Origin: Deinococcus ficus
Lineage (GTDB): Bacteria; Deinococcota; Deinococci; Deinococcales; Deinococcaceae
DNA: 64,000 bases
NCBI RefSeq assembly: GCF_003444775.1
Contig: NZ_CP021081.1
Coordinates: forward strand, 262,001-326,000
Direction of reading: 5' to 3'
The notes beneath the pieces are model-generated. The model saw nothing but the letters and a program-made list of their open reading frames with translations. It did no database searches and was not told where the DNA came from. How positions within the stretch are numbered: the stretch's first letter is position 1; each line of letters begins with the position of its first letter. Positions 10,179 to 21,121 of the stretch are shown here, in pieces. The position numbers and the translations under genes were made by a program.

Positions 10179-11339
10179 GTGACCCACATCGACCTGGGCG
10201 GCGGGTACTCGGCCCGCCCCATCCCCCACGCGGCGTACCAGGACGCCTGCACCCGCCTGGAAGACCGGATCTTCGGCGGGGGCTGGCTGTACGACTTCGG
10301 CCCGGCCCCCAAGGCGCCCCCGCCGCTGGGCGAGACCTTCACCTGGGGCCTGTACCACGCGGGCCCCCAGGGAGAGGCCCTGATCGGCTGGAGCCACGCG
10401 CAGCAGCAGGACGAACGGACCGTGTACATGGCCGACACCGGCCTGCTGCCCGAACACCAGGGCCACGGGCTGTACACCCGCCTGCTGCCGCACCTGCTGG
10501 GCACCTTCCGCGCCGCCGGGTACACGCTGGTGAAAAGCCACCACCGCGCCACGAACAACCGCGTGCTCATCCCCAAACTCCGCGCCGGGTTCACCGTGCA
10601 GGGCCTCAACCTGTACGAGGGCGGCCTGAACGCCGCCCTGACCCTCGCGCTGGACGGGGCGTATGCCGGTGCGCAGCACGTCCGCAGCGGCTTCCGGCCC
10701 GCCACTGGAGAAACGGCCCGGCGCCTGGGCGTGCCGGCTGCCGCCCCCCACCCGGCCCTGCCGGCGCCCGAGGTCCCGCTCCCGGACGTGGTGGGCCCGG
10801 CCGTGGACCTGGGCGGCGGGTACCGCCTGCACCGCGTGCCGTACGACGTGTACCAGGGCGTGTACGGGCAGCTGGAAGCCGCCGCGTACGAGACGGTGTC
10901 CTTCGACTGGCAGGCCCCCCCGCTGCTCTCCCCCCCGGACCTGCCGCGCTATACGTGGCTGATCGGCCATGAGGGGCAGGTCGCCGGCTGGCAGTACTCC
11001 CGGCAGTGGGACGCCCGCACGGCGTACATGGTGAACACCGCCCTGCTGCCCGCCCACCGCGGCCAGGGCGTGTACTCGCGCCTGCTGCCCGTGATCCTGA
11101 AGGCCCTGCGCGCCGAGGGCTACGCCGTGGTGCGCAGCCACCACCACGCCACCAACAACGCGGTGATCGTGCCGAAACTCCGCGCCGGGTTCCGCCTGCA
11201 GGGCCTGGAAGTGGACGAGCACGGCGTGATGGCCGTGCTGCACCACAGTTTCGACCCGGTGTACCGCGCCTACATGGACGTCCGCAGCGGCCTGACCCGC
11301 CCGACCGGCGAGGTCGCGCGCCGCCTCGGCCTGGACTGA
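10179..11339 (+). CDS. Tandem GNAT-domain acetyltransferase
   Basis: The protein (about 386 residues) consists of two homologous GNAT domains, roughly residues 1-180 and 200-386. The copies align easily: each begins DLGGGY and each has TxYMxxTxLLPxHxGxGxYxRLLP, then KSHHRATNN or RSHHHATNN, then VPKLRAGF and DVRSG. The tandem arrangement keeps the acetyl-CoA loop in both halves, so both may be active. Substrate unknown. The start is taken as the GTG at 10179, with CACCCT 5 nt before it; a GTG at 10164 is possible. It follows aguA by 49 bp. Confidence 0.87.
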   Translation: MTHIDLGGGYSARPIPHAAYQDACTRLEDRIFGGGWLYDFGPAPKAPPPLGETFTWGLYHAGPQGEALIGWSHAQQQDERTVYMADTGLLPEHQGHGLYTRLLPHLLGTFRAAGYTLVKSHHRATNNRVLIPKLRAGFTVQGLNLYEGGLNAALTLALDGAYAGAQHVRSGFRPATGETARRLGVPAAAPHPALPAPEVPLPDVVGPAVDLGGGYRLHRVPYDVYQGVYGQLEAAAYETVSFDWQAPPLLSPPDLPRYTWLIGHEGQVAGWQYSRQWDARTAYMVNTALLPAHRGQGVYSRLLPVILKALRAEGYAVVRSHHHATNNAVIVPKLRAGFRLQGLEVDEHGVMAVLHHSFDPVYRAYMDVRSGLTRPTGEVARRLGLD

Positions 11340-11346
11340 GCGGCGC

Positions 11347-11973
11347 TTACTTCGCCGGGCGGTGTTTCGCGCGCTTGATCGTGCCGATCCCGGCCTCGCT
11401 GCCCAGCACCGTGCGGTACAGGCTCCAGCGCTCCCGGGCCACGGCGGGGTCGCGGGTCAGGTGCTCGAAGCGGTAGTAGGCGGCCGCGCCGTCCGGCAGC
11501 ACGAACGTCGGCGTGCCGAACACCCCGATCTCCGCCGCGGCGTCCAGTTCCGCGCGCAGGTCCGCGCGGCGCGCCACGTCGTCGGCGCGGTCCTGCGCCC
11601 AGCGCTCCAGGTCCAGCCCGGCGTCCTGCGCGGCCTGCGCGAAGGCCGGTTCGTTCAGGTCCTGCCTGGCCTCGTGGCGGGCGCGCAGCAGGGCCAGCGT
11701 GAACGCCCAGCGGGCCTCCTCACCCTGCAGGGCGGCGGCCTGCGCGGCCAGAAACGCCTGCAGGCTCTGCTCCTGCCAGCCGCCCTCCCCGCCCGCCGGC
11801 GCGGCCTGCGCGGTGATCTGCCAGGTGCGGGCGCCCGCGTTGTCCGGGTGGTTGCCCTCCACCAGCGAGTAGTGCCGCAGCCGGAAGGGTTCACCCTCGG
11901 CGCGCAGCACCGCCGCCAGCTCCACGCCGCGCCACGCGTACGGGCACAGGAAATCCAGGTACAGGTCCGTCAT
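11347..11973 (-). CDS. DsbA-family thioredoxin-fold oxidoreductase (FrnE/HCCA isomerase type)
   Basis: The 208-residue protein starts directly with the beta strand and active site [13 protein letters not shown] helical insert follows, then the cis-proline loop [11 protein letters not shown]. The active site is C-P-Y-A, so only one cysteine of the usual CxxC is present. This is typical of the cytoplasmic 2-hydroxychromene-2-carboxylate isomerase/glutathione-transferase-kappa branch rather than of disulfide-forming DsbA. No signal peptide. Its role is unclear. Confidence 0.85.
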   Translation of the reverse strand: MTDLYLDFLCPYAWRGVELAAVLRAEGEPFRLRHYSLVEGNHPDNAGARTWQITAQAAPAGGEGGWQEQSLQAFLAAQAAALQGEEARWAFTLALLRARHEARQDLNEPAFAQAAQDAGLDLERWAQDRADDVARRADLRAELDAAAEIGVFGTPTFVLPDGAAAYYRFEHLTRDPAVARERWSLYRTVLGSEAGIGTIKRAKHRPAK

Positions 11974-11980
11974 GCGCCCG

Positions 11981-11986
11981 AGTCTA
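11981..11986 (-). promoter_or_regulatory. -10 box of leaderless DsbA-like gene
   Basis: TAGACT on the minus strand lies 7 nt before the ATG at 11973. Confidence 0.55.
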
Positions 11987-12078
11987 GGCCCTGCCGGGCG
12001 GCCGTCCCTGAGGGCTTGCTGAACCCGGCGCGGGGGCGGGCTCAGCCCGCGTCAGGTCCGGCGTGCTACCACTGCCTG

Positions 12079-12969
12079 ATGAGGCCCCTGCTGCTGCCCG
12101 CCCTGACCCTGACCGCCCTGCTGGGCAGCGCGCAGGCCGCGCCCGGCGCGCCGGACCTGGAGGCGGCCGCCACCCGGGTGGCGCAGGCGCTGGACGGCGT
12201 GGTGCGCAACTGCCCGGCCGCGTACGCGAAGATCGGCACGGCCGCCAAGCGCTGCGTGGGGGCGCCCAGCACCACCGAGCAGACCCGCATGAAACTCACC
12301 GCCGCCCTCAAGGACGATCTGCACGGCGTGTGGCGCAGCCGGGACGAGCAGCGCAGCGTCTACAACTGGCTGCGCACCCCGGGCGGGTTCGTGTACCTGC
12401 GCCTGCAGCCCGATCCGGACGGCCGCGCCGAGACGCTGGTGTACCTGGACGTGCCGCCCGAGGCCGTGCCCGCCGCGGCCGGCAGTGCAGCCCCCACGCC
12501 GCCCGCGGTGACGGTGACCTCCGAGACGGGCACGGTCACCATCAGCCGCCCGGCGGAGCCCCCGAAAGCCCCGGCGGCCCCCGCGGTGAAACCGGCGGCG
12601 CCGTCACCGACCACCCCGGTCCCGAAGTCGGCCGCGGAGCCCAGACCGGCCACGCCGCCTGCTTCTGCCGCCGCGCCGCGCCCGGCGGTGATGGCGCCGG
12701 TGCCGTTCCGGCGGGTGCTGGGGGTGCAGTCGCCCCGGATGAACGGGTCGGATGTGCTGGCCGTGCAGAACCGCCTGATCGCGCTGACGCTGGGGGGCGC
12801 GGGCGGACGGGGTGACGGGTGGTACGGGCCGGTGACGGCCGCGACCGTGCGGGCCTTCCAGGCGGTGAACGGGTTACCGGTGACGGGGCGGGTGGATGAG
12901 GCCACGTGGCGGCGCCTGTTCTCAGATTCGGCGCGGCCGTTCCAGATAAAGGCCGTGTCCGGCTCCTGA
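12079..12969 (+). CDS. Exported peptidoglycan-binding (PG_binding_1) protein
   Basis: This 296-residue protein has a signal peptide ([17 protein letters not shown]), an N-terminal domain of about 120 residues with two cysteines ([15 protein letters not shown]), a Pro/Ala-rich linker (about residues 135-210), and a C-terminal peptidoglycan-binding domain. The last contains [50 protein letters not shown], quoted here in outline as the canonical three-helix repeat. It should sit in the periplasm or wall. The next gene is a cell-wall amidase, so the two probably act on murein together. The start follows TACCAC-N6, a weak -10-like box. Confidence 0.87.
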   Translation: MRPLLLPALTLTALLGSAQAAPGAPDLEAAATRVAQALDGVVRNCPAAYAKIGTAAKRCVGAPSTTEQTRMKLTAALKDDLHGVWRSRDEQRSVYNWLRTPGGFVYLRLQPDPDGRAETLVYLDVPPEAVPAAAGSAAPTPPAVTVTSETGTVTISRPAEPPKAPAAPAVKPAAPSPTTPVPKSAAEPRPATPPASAAAPRPAVMAPVPFRRVLGVQSPRMNGSDVLAVQNRLIALTLGGAGGRGDGWYGPVTAATVRAFQAVNGLPVTGRVDEATWRRLFSDSARPFQIKAVSGS

Positions 12970-13094
12970 GGCGGGGCTTGGCATCTGGTCTTTCCAGCGT
13001 CTGGGAGGGCGGGGGGGCCACGTGACCCCTCTACAACTTTCGGATGAGGGCCTTGATGCTGTTCTCATGCATAAACAACGCAAAATGGATGTAT

Positions 13095-14900
<1,806 letters not shown>

Positions 14901-14942
14901 ACACCCGGCCCGTTCGGGCGCCGGGCGTGCTGGAATGGGCGC

Positions 14943-15350
14943 ATGACCACGCCTGACCCGACCGACCTGCCGCTGGGCTTCCGTGACCGCGTGCTGGCCC
15001 TGGTGGCCCGCATCCCGCCGGGGCGGGTGATGACCTACGGGCAGCTGGCGCTGCTGGCCGGGCAGCCCGGCGCGGCGCGGCAGGCGGGGTTCGTGCTGAA
15101 CTCCCTGATGGGCGGCACGGACCTGCCCTGGCAGCGGGTGATCAACGCGCAGGGTCGCGTGAGCACCCACAAGCTGGGCTTCGGGGACGTGCAGCAGAAA
15201 CTGCTGGAGGCCGAGGGCGTGGTGTTCGACGCGTCCGGCCGCTGCGACCTGAAGGCGCGCCAGTGGTGGCCGGACGAGGACCGCAATGCCCCGCCGGAAC
15301 CGATGCTGGGCATGTTGCCGCCCCGCCGGAACGGCCCGCAGGACGCCTGA
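14943..15350 (+). CDS. atl: Alkyltransferase-like protein (ATL), MGMT family without active cysteine
   Basis: The 135-residue protein matches the DNA-binding domain of O6-alkylguanine-DNA alkyltransferase (VMTYGQLALLAG, RQAGFVLN). The PCHR active site is replaced by PWQRV, with Trp at position 63. ATL proteins bind O6-alkylguanine and flip it out without repairing it, handing the lesion to nucleotide excision repair. The C-terminal tail KARQWWPDE is as in other ATLs. It lies 42 bp after the amidase, with no functional link visible. This fits the DNA-damage tolerance of the suspected host. Confidence 0.9.
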   Translation: MTTPDPTDLPLGFRDRVLALVARIPPGRVMTYGQLALLAGQPGAARQAGFVLNSLMGGTDLPWQRVINAQGRVSTHKLGFGDVQQKLLEAEGVVFDASGRCDLKARQWWPDEDRNAPPEPMLGMLPPRRNGPQDA

Positions 15351-15426
15351 CCGGGCGGGATGTGGGCGCGCTCAGGCGGCGTGAAGGAAAGCCTGAACGT
15401 CCCGTCCGGCGCGGCGGGAGGCGTCG

Positions 15427-15432
15427 TATGCT
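15427..15432 (+). promoter_or_regulatory. -10 box of leaderless cytochrome c gene
   Basis: TATGCT lies 6 nt before the ATG at 15439. Confidence 0.6.
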
Positions 15433-15438
15433 GAACGG

Positions 15439-16200
15439 ATGAACGCCACACCACACCACCGTCAGGCGGGCAGCGCCACGTCCTGGATTGCGGGGGCGAC
15501 CCTGGGCCTGCTGCTGGGCGCCACGCTGCTGATCGCCATTCCCCGCACGCTGGGCGGCGGCGAGCCGGTCGGTCAGGAAATCAGCGCGGAAAGCCCGGAC
15601 ATCGAGAGCGCCAACAACACCGAGGCCGGCAGCATGGAGTCCGGCACCGCCAGCGTCGGCAACCCGACCAGCAGCACCACCAGCAACGACGAGGCCGTGA
15701 CCGCCGAGGCGATCGCGCCGGAGGCGAACACCACCACCTCCACCCCCACCACCCCGGACACCGCCGGCGGTGAGGGCAGCGACATGGGCAGCGCGGCGGG
15801 CGGCGGCGCCATGGACGAGACCGGCAGCGGCGGCGCGGACGGCAGTGGCGAGGCGGCCATGCCCGGCGCGGCCGCCGGTGAGCCCACCCCGGGCGGCGTG
15901 GCGGTGGCCCCGGGCGGCACGGCCGCCGAGAACGCCGCGGACAGCGGCGACGCGAACGCAGGCAAGAGCACCTTCGCGTCCAGCTGCGCCGGCTGCCACG
16001 GCGCCGAAGGGCAGGGCGGCATCGGGCCGGCCATGACCAAGGACGCGAACAAGTGGACGGCGGCGCAGTTCACGGCCGCGGTGCGCGAGGGCAAGGCCCC
16101 CGGGCGCGATCTGGCGCCGATGATGCCGCACTTCACCGCCTCGCAGCTGTCCGACGCGGACCTGAACAACATCTACGCCTGGGTGAAATCCCTGCAGTAA
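15439..16200 (+). CDS. Membrane-anchored cytochrome c with long low-complexity tether
   Basis: The 253-residue protein has an N-terminal membrane anchor (WIAGATLGLLLGATLLIAI, residues 15-34). A tether of about 140 residues made mostly of Ser, Thr, Gly, Ala, Glu and Asn follows. The C-terminal mono-heme domain of about 75 residues has the heme site SCAGCH near residue 183 and a Met ligand in LAPMMPHFT. The heme domain faces the periplasm and should shuttle electrons between membrane complexes. The unusually long acidic tether would let it reach partners many nanometres away (inference). A terminator follows. Confidence 0.9.
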   Translation: MNATPHHRQAGSATSWIAGATLGLLLGATLLIAIPRTLGGGEPVGQEISAESPDIESANNTEAGSMESGTASVGNPTSSTTSNDEAVTAEAIAPEANTTTSTPTTPDTAGGEGSDMGSAAGGGAMDETGSGGADGSGEAAMPGAAAGEPTPGGVAVAPGGTAAENAADSGDANAGKSTFASSCAGCHGAEGQGGIGPAMTKDANKWTAAQFTAAVREGKAPGRDLAPMMPHFTASQLSDADLNNIYAWVKSLQ

Positions 16201-16216
16201 CCGGTGACCCCAACGG

Positions 16217-16247
16217 GCCGCCCTGGATAGTGCAGGGCGGCTTTTTC
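16217..16247 (+). terminator. Intrinsic terminator after cytochrome c gene
   Basis: GCCGCCCTG pairs perfectly with CAGGGCGGC across a 7-nt loop, followed by TTTTT. Confidence 0.85.
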
Positions 16248-16360
16248 GTGTCTGGTCGGCGCTGCTTTTCGGGAGACGCGCTCCCCTACGGCACGCATGG
16301 TACCGCGCCCGGCCGCGCGGCAGGGCCGCACCTGCCGCAGCGGCCGGCCGGGCCGGTCCC

Positions 16361-16366
16361 TACACT
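16361..16366 (+). promoter_or_regulatory. -10 box of ABC exporter gene
   Basis: TACACT lies 8 nt before the ATG at 16375. Confidence 0.5.
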
Positions 16367-16374
16367 GCGCCCTC

Positions 16375-18228
16375 ATGCCAGCACAGACACAGGCGAAGGA
16401 ACTGACCGGGTGGGAACTCCTGCGGGTGCTGCGGCGGGCGCTGCCGGACCTGCTGCGCAGCGCGCCGCTGCTGGTGGGCGGCATGTTCCTGGCCGGGCTG
16501 GTGCAGGGCCTGCTGCCGGCCGTGACCGTCCTGATCGGAAAGTGGACGGTGGACGGCGTGACCCGTCTCGCCGCGGGGGGGCAGGCGGACCTGACGGCCC
16601 TGGCCGCCGCGTGGGCCGGCGCGGCCCTGCTGGGGCAGGTGGCGTTCGCCGCGCGCGGCATGCTGCAGGGCTCCGTCGCCGACCACTTCACGGTGCAGAC
16701 CGTGGCCCGCCTGATGGGCAAGATGGAGGCCCTGCCCGGCCTGGACGTGCTGGAGGACCCGCGCTTTCACGACGACGTGGAGATCCTGCAGACCGGGGCG
16801 TCCCACCGGCCGCTGAACCTCACGGCGGTGGTGCTGGCGCTGCTGAACGACGGGGTGGCGATCCTGGCGCTCGCGGCCACGCTGCTCACGGTGGGGTGGT
16901 GGGTGCCGCTGGTGGCCGTGGCGGGCCTGCTTCCGCTCGCGCGGCGGCAGATGGACCTGTACAGGCTCGGGTGGAGCCTCACCCTCCAGAAGACGCAGGA
17001 GGCCAGGGAGCTGAACTACCACCAGCGGGTGGCGATCCGGCACGAGTACGCCAAGGAAGTGCGCCTGTACGGCCTGCTGCCGCACCTGCGTGACGCGTAC
17101 GTGGGGCGCGCCCGGGCGTACCAGCGCACCATGCGCGGCGTGCGCAACGCTCAGCTGGGCGGCGTGCTGCCGTACCAGGCGCTGTCGCTGCTGGTGACGG
17201 CCGGCATCTTCGCTTACGCCGTGCAGGCGGCGGGCACGGGCACCCTCACGGCCGGCGGGGTGGTGCTGGTGATCACCGCCCTGGGGCAGATGCGGGACCG
17301 CCTGGAGGCCCTGTCGAACATCGTCAGCAGCGGCACCGAGCACCTGCGCTGGTTCGGGCGGTACCATGCCTTCCTGGACGCCGCGCCGCGCGTCGCCCGG
17401 CCTGAGACCCCGCGCCCGCTGCCCGCCCGGCTGGACCTCACGCTGGAAGGCGTGAGCTTCGGGTACCGCGACGGCCCGGCCGTGCTGGAGGACGTGACCG
17501 TGCACATCCCGGAGGGGCAGGTGGTGGCCGTGGTCGGCGAGAACGGCGCGGGGAAAAGCACCCTGGTGAACCTGCTGCTGCGCTTCTACGATCCCCGCTC
17601 GGGGCGGGTGCTGGTGGGCGCTGGGGAGGCCCGGACGGACCTGCGGGACCTGGACCCGGCCGCGTGGCGCGCTCAGGTGGCGGCCGTGTTTCAGGACTTC
17701 GCGCGTTTTGAATGGACGCTGCGGGAGAACGTGACGCTGGGCCGGGCCGGCCTGCCGGCGGACCTGCACCGTGCGGTGCACGGCAGCGGCCTGAACGCTG
17801 TGCTGGAGCGCGTGGAGGGCGGCCTGGACGCCAGGATCGGCGCGGCGTTCGGCGGAATAGACCTGTCGGGCGGGCAGTGGCAGAAACTCGCGACCGCCCG
17901 CGCCCTGTACCGGGACGCGCGGCTGCTGATCCTGGATGAACCGACCGCGGCGCTGGACCCCCGCAGCGAGGCAGAGGTGTTCCAAGCCTTCGCGGCGCTG
18001 GCGCAGGGCCGGACCACGTTGCTGATCACGCACCGCCTGGGCAGCGTGCTGATGGCCGACCGCATTCTGGTGATGAAACGCGGCCGGCTGATCGAGGACG
18101 GCACGCACGCGTCCCTGCTGGCCGCCGGCGGCGAGTACGCGGAACTGTGGCAGCTGCAGGCGCGTCAGTACGCCGGGCAGGAGGGAAGGGGAGACGTCAC
18201 GCCCACCGGTCCGGCCGTCCTCACCTGA
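16375..18228 (+). CDS. ABC exporter half-transporter (fused permease-ATPase)
   Basis: This 617-residue protein has a six-helix type I exporter membrane domain (about residues 25-320) and a C-terminal ATPase. In the ATPase, Walker A is GENGAGKST, the Q-loop is AAVFQDFARF, the signature is LSGGQ, Walker B is LLILDEPTAALD, and the H-loop is LLITHR. It works as a homodimer or with an unlinked partner to export a small molecule, lipid or peptide; the substrate is not readable from sequence. It stands alone between a terminator and convergent DUF2382 genes. Confidence 0.92.
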   Translation: MPAQTQAKELTGWELLRVLRRALPDLLRSAPLLVGGMFLAGLVQGLLPAVTVLIGKWTVDGVTRLAAGGQADLTALAAAWAGAALLGQVAFAARGMLQGSVADHFTVQTVARLMGKMEALPGLDVLEDPRFHDDVEILQTGASHRPLNLTAVVLALLNDGVAILALAATLLTVGWWVPLVAVAGLLPLARRQMDLYRLGWSLTLQKTQEARELNYHQRVAIRHEYAKEVRLYGLLPHLRDAYVGRARAYQRTMRGVRNAQLGGVLPYQALSLLVTAGIFAYAVQAAGTGTLTAGGVVLVITALGQMRDRLEALSNIVSSGTEHLRWFGRYHAFLDAAPRVARPETPRPLPARLDLTLEGVSFGYRDGPAVLEDVTVHIPEGQVVAVVGENGAGKSTLVNLLLRFYDPRSGRVLVGAGEARTDLRDLDPAAWRAQVAAVFQDFARFEWTLRENVTLGRAGLPADLHRAVHGSGLNAVLERVEGGLDARIGAAFGGIDLSGGQWQKLATARALYRDARLLILDEPTAALDPRSEAEVFQAFAALAQGRTTLLITHRLGSVLMADRILVMKRGRLIEDGTHASLLAAGGEYAELWQLQARQYAGQEGRGDVTPTGPAVLT

Positions 18229-18283
18229 ACACCATGACAAGGCCGCGCCCCTTCAACCGTGGGAGCGCGGCCCGGAACGGGAA

Positions 18284-18808
18284 TCAGACCGGGCGGTCCA
18301 GGCCGGCGATGCCCGGAGTAGGGTCCCCGTCGAGGCGCTGCACGGCGCCGTCCTCGGTCACGACGAGCTCCTCGCGGCCCAGCACGGCGTCGAACACGCG
18401 CTTTTCAGTCACGGTGCGCTTGCCGATGTTCACCTGTTCGGCCACCACGACCTGCTTGTCCACGGTCGCTTCCTCGCGGTACAGCGTGATTTCCCGCCGC
18501 GCGCCGGGCGCGAGCTCCACGCCGTCCACGATCACGCCGGGCGCGCCGGTGCCGCCGTGATGTTCGATCACCACGACCTCCGACACGAGCTCAACCGGGA
18601 CCTTCACGGTCTCGCGGCGCAGTTCCCGGGTGAAGGTCACGCTGCCGGCCACCTCGCGGCGTTTCTCCACGATCAGCCGCTCCTCCCGCAGCTCGATCTG
18701 CCCCACGGGGCGCACGGTCTCGTCGCGCACGACCTCGCGCAGGCGGGTGGCGGTGCCGTCGGTCACGGAGTGGGTGTGGGACAGGTCGGTGTCTTCGTGG
18801 TCTGGCAT
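18284..18808 (-). CDS. DUF2382 (YsnF/AvaK) stress-associated protein
   Basis: The 174-residue protein contains the DUF2382 repeats: LREERLIVEKRREVAGSVTF, VELVSEVVVIEHH, and the closing VVVAEQVNIGKRTVTEKRVFDAVLGREEL. The family is found in general-stress and desiccation proteins of many bacteria; its biochemical role is unknown. AAAGGAGG lies 6 nt before the ATG. The neighbouring upstream gene has the same domain plus a PRC barrel, so the pair probably arose by duplication and act together. Confidence 0.9.
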   Translation of the reverse strand: MPDHEDTDLSHTHSVTDGTATRLREVVRDETVRPVGQIELREERLIVEKRREVAGSVTFTRELRRETVKVPVELVSEVVVIEHHGGTGAPGVIVDGVELAPGARREITLYREEATVDKQVVVAEQVNIGKRTVTEKRVFDAVLGREELVVTEDGAVQRLDGDPTPGIAGLDRPV

Positions 18809-18944
18809 GGGACCTCCTTTGGGGCTATTGGGGGATAGGAAGAACGCGGGGCGGCCACAGTCAGGGCCGCGTCCCGCGTTCGGAGGGGTGCAGTGGGTTC
18901 AGGGCGGCGGGTCAGGTGCTGCCCTGCAGCCACTGCGCCGGGGG

Positions 18945-20012
18945 TCAGACCTTGCGGTCGGCGTCCATCATGTCGCGGTCGGCCTGGTCGTTGTTCATGT
19001 TGGCCTTGGCGCGGTCCTCGGCGGCCAGGGCGTCATGCTTGGGGTTGCCGGTGACGGCCCCGGCGACCTCGTGGCCCATGGCGCGCAGGCGGTCGGCGCC
19101 CTCTTCCAGCTTGTTGCCCGCGGCGCCCGCCACGTCGCCCGCCGCGCTGCCGGTGCGGCCGAGGGTGCCGGCGCCCATGCTGGTGTCGGTGCCGCTCAGG
19201 CCGTCCATGCGGACCTCGCCGGTCTTGTTCACGTCGAGGACTTCACGGCCGAGTTCGGCGGTGTGGGTCTGCGTTTCGGTCACGGTGCGCTTGCCGACGC
19301 TGACTTCCTCGGTCACGTAGGCTTCCTTGCCGATGTTGGCGCGTTCGGCTTCCAGGTCCACGCGCATGGTCTGGCTGCCTTCACCCAGGCGCACGTCGCC
19401 GGTCACGGGGCGGGCGTCACTGACGGTGTGGCGCTCGATGACCACTTCCTCGCGCTGCAGGGGCACCTGCACGCTCTCCTGGCGGGTCTCGACGTGCTTG
19501 CCGATCTCCACGCTGCCGGCCACGAAGCGGTCCTTGTTCACGATCAGGCGCTCTTCGAGGAGCTGCAGGCGGTCGGGCGTCTGGTACAGCGCGTCGTCGT
19601 TGCGGTAGCCGCGGTCACGGGTGTAGCTCTGCTCGTCCATGGCGTACTGGGGGTTGGCGGCGCGCAGCACGCGCTCGTCGGCGTACTGGGCGTCCATGCT
19701 GTAGTCCTGGCCCACGGCGTAGGCCTGCATGCCGCTGACCTGGTCCTTGGTGAGGTTGTCGAAGTACACGCCGTCACCCTCGATGCGGGCCATGCCGACC
19801 GGCACGACGACTTCCTTGCTGCTGAACCAGCCGCCCACGTCCACGATCAGGGAGCGGATGCGGCCCGTTTCCGGCTCGGCCAGGGCGCCGCGGATGGTGC
19901 CGATGCGGTCGCCGTTCAGCCCGTACGCGGTGCTGCCGGTGGGATCGTAGTAGTCGTTGCCCAGGACGTCGGCGTGGCGGGTGGTCAGTTCGGACAGGGG
20001 AATAAGTCGCAT
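18945..20012 (-). CDS. PRC-barrel + DUF2382 protein with CsbD-like tail
   Basis: This protein of 355 residues has an N-terminal PRC-barrel domain (about residues 1-110; [55 protein letters not shown] region), a Gln/Tyr-rich linker, and a DUF2382 domain (about 150-270; [20 protein letters not shown] through [10 protein letters not shown]). A helical Gly/Ala/Asp-rich tail follows. The tail ([31 protein letters not shown]) resembles the stress protein CsbD. The start has AAGGAG 8 nt upstream. PRC barrels bind RNA or protein partners. It is probably a stress protein; the three-part architecture is notable. Confidence 0.9.
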   Translation of the reverse strand: MRLIPLSELTTRHADVLGNDYYDPTGSTAYGLNGDRIGTIRGALAEPETGRIRSLIVDVGGWFSSKEVVVPVGMARIEGDGVYFDNLTKDQVSGMQAYAVGQDYSMDAQYADERVLRAANPQYAMDEQSYTRDRGYRNDDALYQTPDRLQLLEERLIVNKDRFVAGSVEIGKHVETRQESVQVPLQREEVVIERHTVSDARPVTGDVRLGEGSQTMRVDLEAERANIGKEAYVTEEVSVGKRTVTETQTHTAELGREVLDVNKTGEVRMDGLSGTDTSMGAGTLGRTGSAAGDVAGAAGNKLEEGADRLRAMGHEVAGAVTGNPKHDALAAEDRAKANMNNDQADRDMMDADRKV

Positions 20013-20445
20013 GCTGTTCTCCTTGTGGGGTCGTGCCGGACCGAGCGGGGGTCAGGCCGTTCCCCGGGTTCCGGGCGTCAGGCGGTCGCGGCGTTCGACA
20101 GGGTCGGGGGCCGGGGGCCTGCGGGGGTCCCGGGAACCGGGAATGGATTTGCGAGGATGGGTCCGGCCGGGTCGTGCAGGCCGGGCACACCGCTCATGAC
20201 AGTCATGCTGCGGCCCGCCCCACCGGAACGCATGGCAATCCGCTGAAGGGGGCCTACACGCACTGTTCGCCGAAGTCTGAGCTGCGGCCTATGCTTTTCC
20301 CATGAGGCGCCCGGCCGGCCGGTGCGGTTTACCCTTCTCAGGAAGGAAAAAACTGCCCGGGACAGGATTCCGCTGTGCCTGCCCAGACAAGCTGACGCCA
20401 GAATGAACTTCACCCGGACTTCATGGCCCGGCGCGCCCCACACGC
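20013..20445. other. 433-bp non-coding stretch upstream of the PRC-barrel/DUF2382 gene
   Basis: No convincing gene is seen on either strand. The part next to 20012 carries the ribosome binding site of the minus-strand gene. Near 20320-20355 there is an AT-richer patch (aggaaggaaaaaact). I could not identify a -35/-10 pair with confidence, nor a riboswitch or small RNA. Confidence 0.5.
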
Positions 20446-20478
20446 CAAAAACCAGCCCGGCACGCGGCCGGGCTGGTC
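20446..20478 (-). terminator. Intrinsic terminator of the secreted-protein gene
   Basis: On the minus strand CCAGCCCGGC pairs with GCCGGGCTGG across a 5-nt loop and is followed by TTTTT. It belongs to the gene at 20495-21025. Confidence 0.85.
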
Positions 20479-20494
20479 TGGGAAACAGCAGGGT

Positions 20495-21025
20495 TTACTT
20501 GGCGCAGAGGGCGTTCTTGGGATCCGTCTTGCACAGCTGCTTGAGCTGGCCGGGCGGCATCTGCCCGCGCTTCTTCTGCAGGCCGGGCGCCTTCGCCCAC
20601 GCGGCCTGACGGCCCATCACGCTGGTCAGCGGGACCAGTTTGCCGTTCTTCGCGCGGACCATGATCGTCTGCGCGGCCACCGGCTTGCTGGTGCTGATCG
20701 GCGTGGCCAGGGGGTAGACCTCCTTGATCACGGTGCTCGTGCCGGGGATGGGCGTCATGACCTGCACGTACGTGACCTGCGGGGCGGGCGTGGCGGGGTT
20801 CACCACGATGCCACCGCCGGAGCTCAGCGTGGCGGCCGGCTGGGACGCAGGCGTCAGGAAGGACACGCGCACGCCCTGCGACAGCAGGTTCACGACCTGG
20901 GCGGCGGTCTGCACGATCTGCGGGAACGGCACGCTCACGTCGATGTTCGCGCTGACGGTCTGAGCCGAGGCGGCCGGGAGGGCCAGGGAGCCGCTCAGGG
21001 CCAGGGCAAGCAGGAATTTACGCAT
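20495..21025 (-). CDS. Exported protein of unknown function (176 aa)
   Basis: A signal peptide (KFLLALALSGSLALPAASA) is followed by an extended Val/Thr/Pro-rich region and a basic C-terminus with two cysteines (LKQLCKTDPKNALCAK). The mature part has amphipathic strands (ANIDVSVPFPQIVQTAAQVVNLL). The start is firm, with AAGGAGG 7 nt before the ATG. No domain was recognised; likely periplasmic or surface-exposed. Confidence 0.8.
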   Translation of the reverse strand: MRKFLLALALSGSLALPAASAQTVSANIDVSVPFPQIVQTAAQVVNLLSQGVRVSFLTPASQPAATLSSGGGIVVNPATPAPQVTYVQVMTPIPGTSTVIKEVYPLATPISTSKPVAAQTIMVRAKNGKLVPLTSVMGRQAAWAKAPGLQKKRGQMPPGQLKQLCKTDPKNALCAK

Positions 21026-21121
21026 GGGAAACCTCCTTAAGGTCCCTCCAGGGTGCCCGCCGAACCTGACGCCGGCCTGAAAGCGGGCGCAGCAGGCCTT
21101 CAGGGACGGTATCCGGCGCGT

